64,000 bases of DNA, taken from assembly GCA_015039465.1 (NCBI GenBank), contig MU130036.1:151905-215904 (forward strand). Reading direction: 5' to 3'. Position numbers and translations under genes: made by a program. Each line of letters begins with the position of its first letter. The stretch's first letter is position 1. Under the pieces are notes generated by a model that worked only from the letters and a program-made list of their open reading frames with translations, searched no databases and was not told the DNA's origin. The stretch comes from Phlegmacium glaucopus. Its lineage: Eukaryota > Basidiomycota > Agaricomycetes > Agaricales > Cortinariaceae. Of this stretch, positions 21,591 to 33,935 are shown piece by piece.

Positions 21591-22999
21591 TTGCATCTTA
21601 CGTGCTCTGGGAAATCCATTCTCCTTCTAAAAGATGCAAAGTATTCGACGGAAGGTGCGATTCATTTCGTCTTTAGGTCACTGAATTCCCTTGAACTCTA
21701 TGAATTACAGCTTCCCGACAACCTCGACACTTGGAGAATACCTGGAAATACTTGGGAGGAAGAATGGCAGATTTGGACTGATTTAACTGAAGTATTCCGT
21801 GATGCAGGATATACTCTATGGCGGAATGCTTTCAATGCCGTTCTAGTTCATCCCGGTGATGAGGACTCCTATCCCTCCTCAAGTGGATTTGGTTATGCTA
21901 CGCCTTTTAGAGGGGATGCAATTAATAGCCCAGGAACTGTAAGAAGGCTTCGTCGATTCGATTATAGGGTGCGTGACGCGAACTATCTATTTACCACCCT
22001 CTAATGTGTCGCTGTCAGAATCCCCTTCAGCAAGCCGCTCGAACACGTGAGGGGCACGATGTCATCGTCCGTGTCATCACTATTGGTAATGAAGGACATG
22101 ATCATCTCAAAATCCTCCGCAGAATCGCAACAGGAAAGGATAGCCTATGGAGCGATAACCATGCCCTTCCGATGTTGGCCGAATTCGAGTGGGAGGACAT
22201 TATTTTCGGCATTTTCCCCAAAGTGGGCGGAACGGTTGAATACGCATATGACTTTTGGCCCAAGAACTCCGTGGGCGATATTATTGAGATGCTGATGCAA
22301 ATGTTGGAGGCAAGTATCGCGCTCTCCAAGTTATCTGCAAGTTTTAACAATTATTTTTCTTCATGTGCCCTATGTAGGCCCTTTCCTTTATCCACGATTT
22401 GAAAATCGCACATCGCGTGAGTGTTCTCATGCTTCTGATGTTGATATATGTTTCATACTCGACTTCCCTCTCTGGACCTGGTAGGATGCCTTTCGTGACA
22501 ATTTCGTTATTCAATGGCATCCCGAGTCCTTAGCGACAATGAAAATCTCTCCTTCGCGTCCGCGAGTATACCTCATCGATTTCGAAGTCGCTATACAATT
22601 CTCGCCAGAATGCCCCATCGATCAATGCATAATGACAGGTTATCCCCTTGGAGGGTCTTTCACAGAGCTTGAAATGTATGGTCGCCCTCATGCACCTGAG
22701 TTCGCTTCTGGGAAAGCCTATAGCCCTTTCAAACTTGATGTCTGGCAATTGGGAAAGAGTTTTGAAGGTTTCAAGGTAGCAATCTCGCTTATCCCTTTCC
22801 GTATGCGAATTCTTACATATTTTCCCTTTATCTCACTGTTCAGAGTACGATTCCCGCAATTGATCAAATCCTGGTAGATATGATTGACCCTGATGCGGAC
22901 CATCGCATCAATGCAACGGAAGCTCTGGATAAGATTAGAAAGATCGTTAATTCTATGGCGCCGGAATTGCTCCTCATCGAGCCAGTGCTCATCAAATAG
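21591..22999 (+). CDS. Agaricomycete protein kinase-like protein, 5' end uncertain
   Basis: Exons 21591-21968, 22019-22309, 22378-22416, 22485-22775 and 22844-22999 splice in phase 0 (introns 50, 68, 68, 68 bp). The second intron starts GCAAGT, a GC-AG intron. The product has the kinase catalytic loop HRDAFRDN (residues about 235-242), a DFE in place of DFG (LIDFEVA, 268-270), and APEFASG with PFKLDVWQLGKSF, the APE and activation-segment helix. It ends ELLLIEPVLIK. The DFE and the divergent N-lobe leave catalysis doubtful. This family is expanded in Agaricomycetes with unknown targets. No in-frame ATG precedes the conserved ILLLKDA segment: a stop lies at 21588 and the only near AG falls later. 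The 5' end is therefore either truncated or in an unrecognised exon (candidate ATG 21363). Confidence 0.72.
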
Positions 23000-23540
23000 T
23001 GGAGTATACATGGTCTTAAGAGTATGGAGTAGTTTTCTTTCGGTACCTATAGGTTTTCGCAACAACGTCTGACAGCGGCAAAAGCAAAAAAACATTGTTC
23101 TGACCTTTGTTCAGGAATTATGTAATGACGAGTGATGTTCTTTAAAAACAAATGTCATGTCAAAGTCAGGTCATGTCATAGGAGGGTATCGAAACACCGG
23201 CGCCTACGCCATCAAAGTACGGCGGCAAACGCCATTGTCTCGTGATATTGCTGAATAATTGCCCAAGATGGGGTGCATGATCGGGAGAAAATAGGAGCTC
23301 AGTACAATGCATCTTATCTTGGCACTACTCAAGGCGTGTACACTCTTTCAAACGGTGTCCAGCCAGCATGGTCACTTGTATTGTCCCAGTATGTACTTCC
23401 ATCTTACACTTTACGCTTTAATCAATCTTTAATGGTTTTTTTCGGCCATTGTCATTTGTTAAAATGTCCAAAATTTAATCTGAGCTCGGATTAAACTTCG
23501 TTTAGCTGATCCGAGCCCATCCACCGCAATTCCTCTGACC
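23000..23540. other. Intergenic, nothing recognised
   Basis: 3' flank of the kinase gene. A short 73-codon frame at 23273-23494 has no support. Confidence 0.4.
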
Positions 23541-23646
23541 TGTATCACGTCTACGGCCGTATTTTGGACATCCCAAACCCTTCACGGTCGTAACCATACC
23601 GTAGTAACCCCCGTATACCATAGCTACGGTTACGGTGCGCAGCCCT
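23541..23646. mobile_element. Right end of an hAT-like element
   Basis: The sequence is rich in GTAACC/GGTTAC repeats and ends GGTGCGCAGCCCT, matching the terminus CAGTGCGCAGCCCT of the element at 58594-59492. No left terminus was found, so the element is truncated. Module copy 2 begins immediately after it. Confidence 0.5.
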
Positions 23647-23699
23647 ATCAATTACCACAGGGTCCGAGTTGTCGTCTCAGCTAAGTCAGCTTTGCTGTT

Positions 23700-24404
23700 T
23701 CCATAATACAAGTGTTTGATAGTACCCTTTACCCTGCTTTCGACCCTGAAACCCTGAATTTCCTGATGCGTCTTCAGCCAAATCTATATGCCCTCACATT
23801 CAATGGTATTGGATTGGAATAACGAGTGAGCTTTGAGGTTAAGATGATTATTTTTTGAGGTTATACGTGAAACCGTAGGATTGGCCGCCGGGGTCGCATT
23901 CAACGATAATTCACTGCGCTACTCTGCATCAATCCATCAATAATACTTAATCGTCCCAGAGACGATTGTACCCTTTCAATGCCTTCAAATGTCATGAGCA
24001 GGGTTCATTTTCTTTGGAAAAAAAAGGTGATTCCGTGACATTTAGAGACATAGGTGAGGAAAATTCATAACCAAATACAAAACCCTCGGTGGCTAATGCT
24101 AAATGTGGCTGACACATGATCTGCCAATGGTTGATTGTGATCTTTTTTGGACTGAAAAAATCCAACTACCGGAGAGGTGTATAGGGCGTGACAAAAAAAG
24201 CCAAGTTTAGTGAAATATAACCGATGATTTGGCTTCAAAAACATTAGAAGACATAGGGAAAATGGGCCACCTTCCGTAAAAGCGTCCTCATTCTTGTCAC
24301 GTTTTGCGCAGGGCGTGCTGTTATTTAAGGCCACTCTCCGTCCTCATTTCCTCCTTCCAACTGCCACACATTTACCATTTTTTTATCTTTTGTCAACAAA
24401 TACC
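23700..24404. other. Conserved X upstream region
   Basis: Equivalent to 14711-15370; no gene seen. Confidence 0.4.
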
Positions 24405-25709
24405 CCGCGTCCACATTGTGAGCGCCCATAATACCTACTTTCCTACTCGTGATTCATTTTTTTCCGTTCCCTGACACAGCTTCATCTGAAATTGCGGGTT
24501 TCGGTCCACCAGAATTATCGAAGAGAGAAAGAAATGAAATTCAATAGCGTTAAATTCTTCGAACTCAAATCCTTCCGTGTCCCGCCGTCTCACGTCACTT
24601 TATTAGTAAGTACTCCTACTGTTGCTGTCGTTGTATCGCTCACCTGAATATTGTAGTATACGACAATTGTAGTCCGTCAAAACCTTCCAAAGATTGAGAA
24701 ATCTTTTTTCCCATACATCTGGTTTTCCAAAGGCCCACCCATGACTGCTAGCCATCATCTTATCCTCTTTTTCCAACATGGAAATATGGAGGACTTTCTA
24801 GATGATTTGAGGGAAGAATCAGTACGTGATTAAGCACATTTATTCTCTGGAACTCTATTTCCTTACCATACACTTAGGGACCCGGTTTTTCAAAAAGCGC
24901 AATATCGCAAGGAACTCCGGTTCAACATGATATCCTCAGGTCTACGGCACAAATGACTGCCGGCCGTCAAGTCGCACATTCAAAAGAGTTCAACAATCAT
25001 GAACGTTTCCTTAGAGAACATCGATGGTCAGGACTCAGAAATGTTAACGGAGCCTGGCGCCGAGGAGAAAAGGCGTGTAACTCAAGTGTTTTACAGTTTC
25101 TATTCCACGGGACGTGAGGCTCAGAAAGATGGTTCGTGATTGAAATACTTTGGTTTATTTAATCGCCTCTCAACTTTTGGTTTTTCCGGAACAAAAGGAT
25201 GGAAAATTATTTTTGTCCAGTCGACCTGGCTCGATAATTGGTCTCCAGGAACAGGGTAAGTGCTCGGATTTTAAATTTCAGTTTTAACCACTCGTCGGGG
25301 TCTTGGAATATGTACTGAAATCCCCATCTACATATTATATTAGTCGTTTCAAACAACTATACCCACAAAGTCATTGGCGCCCCCTTCCAGTTGGAGACAA
25401 AACCAACAAGCAGTTATGTCGGCCTCTTCCAGCCGATAAAGTAGCTCCCCCTCCACGTGTCGAACAACCAGGTGAATCTTTACCTACAACATGATTTTGA
25501 ATTTATTTTCATCTTGTATTGCAGTTGTTGGTTCTGCGTCATGGACTCAGACGAAGAATGCGGGCGCATCCACTTCGGTGGCAAGGGGTGAGGACGTAAG
25601 TCCAATTGACATTATCAAAGGGGAGAGACCACCTGAGTTTAGTTTGACAACACTTCAGGTCTTGCTTGCTAACTACCTGCCTGCATCCACTCTGCCCCAA
25701 GTTTGTTAG
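24405..25709 (+). pseudogene. Family X gene, subfamily 2 copy
   Basis: It has the same fused exon 1/exon 2 deletion and lost ATG as the 15.4-kb copy. In addition, exon 3 lacks its middle part: the sequence jumps from the WFSKGPP-type segment to MTASHHLILFFQHGN. The alternative tail is present (HERFLREHRW, SSRPGSIIGLQEQ, EYVLKSPSTYYIS, SWTQTKNAGASTSVARGED), with the final frame ending at 25709. Sequence around 24840-24900 still resembles the junction of X exons 3 and 4. Confidence 0.55.
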
Positions 25710-26894
25710 GAGACTGGTGGGTGACAATGATCTTTCTCCAATGGCAACGTCTGACTTAGTCAACCCAAGCATCTACCTATCCTGTACTGTCCAGGATAGC
25801 CACCTCCGCGCGGAACAAGACCCAGCTCCGCCTCCCCTTGAACAAGGACCATCAACATGATAGTCCGGTATCTGGCCTCTTCGTGGCTCAAGGGACTAGT
25901 ACCTTCGGGGAAGCTAACAGACATCTTCTACCCTTCGCTGGCGAGGAAATCCGAAAAACTACTGGCAGTTCAGCTAGTATGACGATGAGCCACTTGACCG
26001 TCAAGGCAATGGTCCGTTGCCTGTTTTTTGCACTCAGCTACACTACTTAACCTATGTATTAAGCACCAGAAAATCCGATTGAAGTCGAAACATCACCCGC
26101 AGGCAAGCTGTGACCTCAGGTCTCGGAAACGCCCATGTTGTCAACGCCCGACCCACCAAACCTATCGTCGACCCACACCTACCTTACTCCAACGGGTCCA
26201 CCTGTGGCACACGATGCAGAGCAGGCTACGACGACAGACCCTGCCTGCCTACGCAGATGAAAATCCGGTTAATCACACGTCACAACAACTTGGCAAACAA
26301 CCTCCCTGACCGCATAAGGTAGGAGTTCGTACGCCATTAAGCTTACGCAATCAAATGACAAAGTGCTTGAATTTTAGATACGCATAGTATGTCGCGTCGC
26401 GCTCTCTCTCATCTGACTCTGTTGGTCGACCCGAAGGTTTTAGAAAAAGATATATCTGATTTATGGATGCTTACCGCCAAGGACTGAATGGGAAACAGAC
26501 TGGACGGGTTCCCGCAAGGTTGCCCTTGAAGTACTGGCCTGAAAGGCTGATGGGCGATATGGAATCTAGTTTAACTTATATACATTACATTGCATATTTA
26601 TATTACATATATGCATGGCTTCGCGTCTCATTTTATTGTTGAGCGCTCACCTAGAGCTTAGCAATCACATCTTGTCATTCGTTGAATATTCGATCTGCCT
26701 TTCCGACGTGGTCGTCTATCAATGATTCCTGCCATCATTGCATATAAGGTAGCGATGTTCAATCTTTTAAAAAAATATCGGTTTACAGCTTTTAACCACA
26801 TATATATACTAACTGAATTCTGCGCGAACTGAGGTTCCTCCCTATTCTGTTATATTTAATATTAAAAGAATCACATAGTAGTAGAAACAGGGTT
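25710..26894. other. X-downstream conserved region incl. block B
   Basis: Collinear with 16470-18081. Block B at 26308-26640. Open but unconnected frames (26110-26322, 26028-26309); no gene called. Confidence 0.4.
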
Positions 26895-29000
26895 TCAAGG
26901 TCCCATACCCCAAACTTCTAATCCTACACACTCAAATTTGACTGTTGAAGTTCCAGCCTTTTTTGGACTCGGCGAACATAGAGGCTCGTTATCAAATTGT
27001 TGGGCATGGAGCGGAGGAGCCGTCGTATAATGTATCATCGAGGTAAAGACCATACATAGTGCCAGTCACTTTGGGGATTGCTCAAATTTCAGTAAGATAG
27101 AAACGGGGAGAAATAAGAGACTTCTCACCCTCCTCCAAAAGACACATAACCTGGCTCGCAAAGCGCCAATAATTGTTTTTCCCAGTCGTCTTGTACACTT
27201 TCAATGTTCCTTGTGAACTTCCATATGAACCTTGGATCCAAAAATAAGATTACCACCAATCATCACAGTGAGAAAGAGACTTACGACCCAGCACCACCGA
27301 AATATCCTTTCCCACCTTTCTTCCCCATACTTAATCCTTTTCCATCAGCGATCCAAGCTCCAAATGTTCCCTCTTCCTCCTCTTCACCTGCCACCCCAGC
27401 GTCTTTTATGATTAATAAAAGGGCGCCCAATCCTACTCCTCCATTTTTACTAGGATACACAGCTCGGGAAGGCGATAAGGCTTCTTCGCATCGCGTGTAG
27501 AAAGTGATCAACAATATTCCATGTTAGTCAAGTGAATAAACCAGCGTCCAAGATTGAGGAAGACGACAGAGAGCTGGGAGATGCGGGCGTAACTAGACAT
27601 TCAAAAAGAGAACGGAATTAAGGAATGGATTTATAAGAAAAAGGGGATATTTCATACCAAAATCGCCAAGTTCTGAGACAGTACAGGTGTAGTAGCCGCC
27701 TTCCTCCCTTTCAAATCTAAATTTCCACTTTTCTTCTCCATGAGTGCACCTATACCAGTACTTACCCCGACATATGCTTGTATTTGTCCTTGCATCTGCG
27801 ATTTGAGTATCTTCCGCCCATTATCCACTTGTTTCCCATTTCCTCTACCATTCACCCTGCCTCGTACTATCTCCCTCTCCAGCCCGTTCGAAAAACCTTT
27901 ATCCCAATCATATGAATCTCCTCTGAATCCAGGAGCTCTACTTGGTGGGATATAAATGTGAGTGCTGAACGGGGAAGCCGTGTGTTTGATGATACCACCT
28001 GCCAAAGAAGTGGACGGTCTAGGTAATGTATGGGATACATGTGATTCTGGATGCTGGGCCAGATGGCGACGGGTTGGAGGAGAGGATGAGTTTCGTCTGT
28101 AGATTGCTGAAGCGGTTGATGCCCCTTGTTTGTGGTGACATTTTCGATGGAGGATTCAGGGAAGAGGGTGAGGAAGGTGAAGGAAGGTGGATGATGTTGA
28201 CCTTGACAACGTTGGAACGCTTCTGGTGGATGTTTCATTGAATGAATTAGCCAGGAGAATTGGTGGTGCAAGTGTAGCTGGAGACGGAAGGGAAGGAGAT
28301 CGTGGATGAGAAGAATCGGACAACCGTGATTGTAAAGATGTTTCGTCGTTGTCACTATAGGTATTGGTATTGACCAATTGTCCCGAGGAAAAATATTCAA
28401 GGTCAAGGTTGTGCAGAACAGCGTCAACCGGAAGTAGTGATGACGGCGAAGATGTTTGTAGTTCAGGATCGGAAGCAGACTGCTTCACAGTCGACATTGG
28501 TGGTGGTGATAGTACTGGCAACAACATGGGAGCTGAAATCGGCTCGTCGTCGTTCTTATCCCACTTGAAGGTCGTCAAAACACCCAATGAGGAATTTGAG
28601 GAAGGCAATAGCAACGACAAAGGATCCTCATGTGCAGAAACACTCGTAGAAGATTCGGAATCATCTGTTGTTGAGCGTTCCTTTTGAACTTGTGAACCAG
28701 AGGATGCCTGCGGGGGCACAGGAAACGGGTTTGGTGATGCTCTAGGGGCAGCTAGCGTGAGGAGAGAAGCAGAGTTATCACCATTGGGTTCTCCCTCGTT
28801 GTAGGTGTTCGGTAGATCACAGGGGACATCGCTGGTGTCATCGTCACCGACGACGACAAAGTTTTGTTATTGTTGGGATTCCTTTCTTCATCCCATACGA
28901 ACGTCAGAGATGGCGCCGAGAAATCAAAGGTCTCAAGTTCGTTAAGCGCCCCGTTATGATTGAAAATGAACTCGAAGGTCAATGTTGCCGCTAGCAACAA
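26895..29000 (-). pseudogene. TLDc-domain (OXR1-like) gene, copy 2
   Basis: The N-terminal serine-rich region is the best preserved of the four copies (28719-28156, containing SAHEDPLSLLLPSSNSS and LSDSSHPRSPSLPSP). A middle exon (28005-27652) has APGFRGDSYDWDKGFSNGLE. The TLDc domain reads TFGAWIADGKGLSMGKKGG and KGYFGGAGS, then the kinked CEPGYVSFGGG part, and ends ECVGLEVWGMGP at 26895. Lesions: TAA replaces CAA in the SLDQHG segment near 27.52 kb, one base is missing between GKNNY and ALCEP, and an extra base in CPT-FDNE gives a stop. Confidence 0.7.
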
Positions 29001-29829
29001 ATAAATTCAAATTCCGGAGCATCGTAGGTCATGTGCGTGCGGGCCGTGCCACGGTGGCGAAAATGCTCTTTCATTCCTTTTCACGTACTGAAACTGGGTG
29101 ATACTCCGAGATCTGAACAGCTAACATGGAATTATGAAAAGCTTTGAAAGCCGTTATCCGGTTATCGTGGGGACGAGCTAAGTTCTTCTGTATCTATGGA
29201 ACTTCACTGGAAAACCGCACATCTTCATGCGCAATATGTTCGTGACGGGGGCGCTCAAATGCTTAGCGCAACACTTTTCAAGCTCCCGTTACGGTGGGCA
29301 TGGATGCATAATCTTTTGGGTTTGCAGAGTAATCGAATTCTCTCCATCTCTGTTTGTCTTTTGCGTCCACAGTTGGTTGACACCAAGTTGATGGTTTCTC
29401 AAGTGATATTTCCGAAGACCCTGCCTCAATTGTCCTTGTGCATTTCCGCAGTTCATTATGACATTGTGGTGTTCATCACCCAAAGCATGGTTTTACAACG
29501 GTGTCCGGTATTCCCTCTCTAATCATTGGCGGTGTGTTCAGCTGCTTGACGCTCACTCTCGATTGATATTACCTCACCGAGCTGTGTTTTTTCGTTATGT
29601 TTTATTCAGTGGTCTCTGCTATCTGACAGCGTGAAACGGTGAGCGATGCCGTCTCCACATGCAACCTCTTCGTGATGAGATACGCACATTCCAGCCATTC
29701 TTTTAGGTTCGCCTGATTATTGATCATCTCGTACAAGGCATTTGGAAGTATATAAAATCGCTATGTTCTGCCCACCGTCTTCATTCAAACAGTTCCCAGT
29801 GTTCAGCATTACAGAAAAAGCAAAACAAC
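29001..29829. other. TLDc/hydrophobin divergent promoter region
   Basis: Equivalent to 5955-6744. TATATAAA at 29749-29756 is retained. Confidence 0.55.
29749..29756 (+). promoter_or_regulatory. TATA box of hydrophobin copy 3
   Basis: TATATAAA 81 bp upstream of the ATG at 29830, as in the intact copies. Confidence 0.65.
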
Positions 29830-30357
29830 ATGCAATTCAAAGTTATCTCTACTCTCACTTTCGTCACTCATGCCCTCTTGTGGCTGCTGCCATCGCCCCT
29901 CCTTTCCCTGGGAACCCTCTTCCTACTATCGGTGCTAGCAAATGCAAGTCTGGAGAACTCCACTGCTGTGAGTTGTATTTCCACCAGACCGCTTTAGTGC
30001 TATGATGAACACGAATCATTATAGGCAAGACCTCTGAGTCGCCCACTGCTGCTTCTGGCGCCCTCGGTCCCTTGGGCATCCCTCCGAGCACTATTTCTGG
30101 TCTTGTTGGTGTCGATTGCACCCCGATCACTGTCACAGGCGGAGCCAAGCCGTCTTGGTAAGTTCTTTAGATTCATTGACCTGACGGGTTTGGATTTATA
30201 CAATTTTTTTGCCAGCCCCACCAAACCTCTCTGCTGCACAGACAACTCGCATAGTAAGTAGTTTGCCTGAGCATATTTTCTATCTTCTAACTATCTTTTC
30301 CCCCAACGTTAAGACGGTGTTTCCCTGGGTTGCAACCCAGTCAACCTCGACGCTTAG
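29830..30357 (+). pseudogene. Hydrophobin copy with 8-bp insertion in signal peptide
   Basis: Nearly identical to the gene at 6745, with all splice sites kept. ATGCCCTC (29870-29877) is inserted after the 13th codon, which shifts the frame through the rest of exon 1. The frame holding the cysteines could be reached only from an upstream ATG at 29763, giving a hydrophilic N-terminus without a secretion signal. If the assembly is right, this copy makes no normal hydrophobin. The remaining three exons, including the last six cysteines, are intact, so the break is recent. Confidence 0.85.
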
Positions 30358-31557
30358 CTTGTAAAATTTGAATATTAGCTGAGGGTGACCCCTGCGCATT
30401 AGTTAATACCTTGATAGACTTGAACTTTCGAATTGTTATTAGACATAGAACCTCTGTTACTTCCTGCATCAATGTCCAAGTTTACTTGGCGGCCTACTCC
30501 CAACCAACATCTACACTATTTCAGGGCGATTATGTGAGGTTTTGAACAAATTTTCATGCGAAAGACTTCTTTTATCCACGTCCTCTCCGATATCAACCTT
30601 CAGCCAGAGGACCGTTTGCCACTGAGACGATCGGACGATTAATTGCTTCGGGATATGCTAGTTATTGCTGCATGCCAGGAACAATACAAAATCAATCTAC
30701 ATCTGGGAGCGGAAGCGACTGGTTGGAACCTTTGTGTCCGGGTCTGTGTGAGTATTAGTGTGATCATCCAATAAGATGCTCTGGAATCATGACAAGGGAC
30801 AGGTCCCCTTGTTGGTGTGGAAGGCTTTCGTGGGCAGTGCGATTTGCACGAAAATCGGTACTTTTGGACCAGGCCGTTGGCTGACCGACAAGTAGCGTGA
30901 TCCAAAGGCGTTCAGTGTTTCAAATCCGGAGTTGGGTAAGTCTTGGGAATGTGGACAACCCGATTTCTTGGCAACTTCCATCGATAATCATTCAGACACC
31001 CTTCCAGACCGTGGCACCTCAGGTCTTGAACCAGGCTGATGCTGGGCATCACCCGAACGTTTTAAACTACTTGGCACTATGGTGTTCTGGGACTCCCAGA
31101 ATACCACATTTACAAGTAGTTTAAAACGCAAAGCCGCAATCGATAAAAAATCCTCTTGTCTCAATCTGAAGAAATCCCGGGCGCTGCTCATCACCCAAAG
31201 CACTATTTATCATATTTCCTCAAGCTCCAAGCCAGGGCGCGTCCGATATATGCACCTGCACCGTCCTCATTGACGTCTCACCGCTTTCTCATAGCCTCAG
31301 CTGACCATTCATCGGCCTATAGGCGCTTTTAATGAAGCAAGCTGCGCTTCTATTCCAGGCTTCCATCCAGAAGGTTTTCATAAAAATAAAAATATGGAAT
31401 ACAACTGTCAACAACATTGTATTGCAAATTTTTTATATCTTGTCAACTAGCATGATCCCATATCCACATCATGAACAACGATAATACCCACCTCACACCT
31501 GAATATTGTAGTCCGTGAAGATCTGCCAAGTACTCGGAGAGCCAGTCGTGGTTGGCT
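30358..31557. other. Hydrophobin downstream block, copy 2
   Basis: Near-identical to 7265-8454, including the hairpin at 31058-31128. No gene seen. Confidence 0.45.
31058..31128. repeat. 71-bp inverted repeat, second copy
   Basis: Same arms and loop as 7950-8020. Confidence 0.7.
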
Positions 31558-31900
31558 TGGGAGTCATTCGGGGATTGATTTTGTAGAATCGGGACTCGGA
31601 GCACTAGTCATCAGAGATAAGAGGAATCGTGCTACAGGTCTTAGGGTACAGGCCAGGTGATGCGGCAAGGGTTCATCGCGCTGTACTGTCATTACATAAT
31701 ATTGATGATAAGCATGGACAACGAGTTCCCAGAAAGGCAATATCACCCCAAGTCGCGACTGGCCGCTCGCGCCAGCCGCAACGAAGCAATATCTATCTCC
31801 TGGTAGGGACGCGCGCGTGATCATAAGAAAGGTGTATTGTTGTTCAATTTGAAGGTCCAAGTCGTCTCCTCAGCCTTCCTGTTTCCATAATACAGGTGTT
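31558..31900. repeat. Interspersed repeat R, copy 3
   Basis: Near-identical to 8455-8780. Confidence 0.7.
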
Positions 31901-31908
31901 TGACAGTA

Positions 31909-32077
31909 CTCACATCCCAACTTGTATAGAAAGTTGAGGTGTGTAAATAAAAGAAAACCGTAACAAAAGGAAATGATTATGTAACGTTGATCATAACGCG
32001 ATGAAGGAGTGTGATAAAAGATAATAGATAAAGGAACTCGAAATAAACAAAGGGGTTGCAGCTCGTATAATCCAACA
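31909..32077 (-). mobile_element. Copia-type LTR relic
   Basis: Duplicate of 8800-8974, starting TGTTGGATTATACGAG on the minus strand. Confidence 0.55.
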
Positions 32078-32339
32078 CATCTGAGTCATCTGGAGTACGA
32101 GGACCTCATTCGTTCAACCTTCACATGAAGAATTCCGGGGTCCAGAGGGATATTCAGATAGCCCTGACAATTTCCAATCGAGCACATACACACATCACCC
32201 AAAAAGCGAAATATGGAAGGCAATGACTACAACAATGTCATTTTTCCTTTCTCCCCATCGACAAACCACCATACCTCCCTTGCCAGTGACTTAAACTGAA
32301 CCATTTTATCATGACATCTTCCCCGATGTTGTCCTGCAG

Positions 32340-32560
32340 CCTGAGCGATATTTTTGGTTTGGAGCCATACTACTGTGACACGAATGAGTTCGTTGGAGCG
32401 ATGATAGAAGCCTTTCAAACCGTAGGATGGAATTTTGAAGGATGTTCTGTATTCTTTGGCAAAAAAATTAGTATGTGGATTGAACACAACTTTTCCCTGC
32501 GGCTCTATTTCCTTATCATAAAATTTAGGGACCCGGTTTCTTGATTCCAAATCGATCAGC
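32340..32560 (+). pseudogene. Fragment of family X gene
   Basis: Contains FVGAMIEAFQTVGWNFEGCSVF and the exon 3/intron 3/exon 4 junction (GGGACCCGGTTT). It is the partner of 9140-9440 but with an internal deletion. Confidence 0.55.
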
Positions 32561-33190
32561 GGTTTCGTTCGAATGCCTCACCATCGAACACCGGTCAGTC
32601 CAGTTATTTACAGACTCAAACTACCATTCCATCCCAGGCCTTGACGAGTTACTATCTCCCCTTGGATTACCGATTATTGGCTCTGAAACTAACCACCTTG
32701 TTTTGAAAGGTTTTATCAAATTCAGTCGTCGTCGCCGTTGTCATTGCTTTTGGGCGGATTCGTCTACCCCTTGTTTCTGGTAGATTGTAAAGTTACTTCA
32801 ACTTGATTGTTATGCTATCAGACGTCCTCTTTCTTACCTTTTGTCCTTTCGTAGTATCTTTCACCAAACTCTCAAAGGTGTATTTCTTCTACTCAATTAA
32901 AAATTTCCCTGTTAGTCGTATACCATACCCTTGATACTTCGAAGTACTGGTTATAAAGTTACCAGGAGTAGCATACTTGTAATTAACTGAGTATAGTGCT
33001 GAGAGGCTTATTCCACAAACTTAGCTGTTACTCATGAAAGGAATTTTATTTAAGGGTCATCAGGTAATTCAATTTTTGTTTCTCCAGTTCAACATTTCTA
33101 AACTGATATCGATGATTTCGTACCAGGTTTATGGCATTCCTCCCCGTTGGGCGTGATTTCTCAGACGTAGCGCGGCAGAAATTCGGTGTA
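32561..33190. other. End of module copy 2 and spacer
   Basis: Up to 32767 it matches 9441-9667; beyond that nothing is recognised. Confidence 0.4.
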
Positions 33191-33470
33191 GTCATTGGTC
33201 AACAAACGCGGCGAAATCTCCATGCGACGTCGAGATCTGGGCACCCGTGACCCAGCCAAGGAAATTCCTGACATCTTTATTCTGGACAAGGGAGGTTGTT
33301 CTCCAAGAGATTTTCGAGACGGAGGACAACCTATTTCGTACATGCGACAGTTTATACTCCGCTTCATGTGGGGTCACCGTGGATAACAAGCGTCCCACGT
33401 AACGTTGCGAAATTGCTGGATTGGTTTGATGGTATAGCCAATCCACATGGAATCTATCATTTTCCATTAA
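33191..33470 (-). pseudogene. Relic of Rieske N-terminus
   Basis: The minus strand contains YHQTNPA followed by diverged sequence that aligns at DNA level with the 5' end of the Rieske pseudogene at 12845-12780 (CATCAAACCAATCCAGCA, then the TTGTCCA/TTATCCA and TGACCCCACA/GACTCCCCAG positions). Upstream matches continue to about 33.85 kb. The [2Fe-2S] part is absent. Confidence 0.5.
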
Positions 33471-33935
33471 TAATCATATCATTTCGTTGAAGATACCTAT
33501 TGTCGGAACTAATTCATTGCTGGATATAACTTATTATTGTTCTGAGCTCGCACAACTTGTACGCAAAATGCTAAAACGGTATAATATCATACTTTAGACG
33601 TAAAAGATAGGCATAACTCGATCTATGGAGTGCTTTGTCTCTTACGATATGCTGTCAATTGGACATTCGAATCAAAATCATCATCAGAGACGGCAAGGTT
33701 GCGATAGGGCAGTCCTGTAGGTGCTATTCAGCGTCATCGCCAAGGTAGATATAGTGAGGTGATGTTGTAGGTTAGGGAATAGATTGGATAAGCCAACATG
33801 TCACGGGAAAACACTGAGTGACGCCGCAAAAAGTGTTGATGGACTTGGTAGCCAGCGAACGTTCTCGATCTGACAACAGGGATTATACACAGAACACCAT
33901 CGACCAGTCAGAATACCACAACATGGGACGAGTAC
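33471..33935. other. Decayed upstream region
   Basis: Partial matches to 12846-13020; no gene seen. Confidence 0.35.

Larger units (their letters stand above)
23649..32767. repeat. Array module copy 2 (most complete)
   Basis: Contains X subfamily 2 (24.4-25.7 kb), block B, TLDc (-), hydrophobin (+), the downstream block with hairpin, R, LTR relic and X fragment. Its right 3.7 kb is the near-identical partner of 5955-9667. Confidence 0.8.

Noticed and set aside
21305..21676. 123-codon ORF upstream of the kinase
   Set aside because: It is in a different frame from the conserved kinase segment and overlaps it; no intron joins the two in frame.
31564..31860. 98-codon minus-strand ORF across repeat R
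   Set aside because: The frame is open in some R copies but shifted or interrupted in others (14.4, 37.2, 49.6 kb), so coding is not supported.
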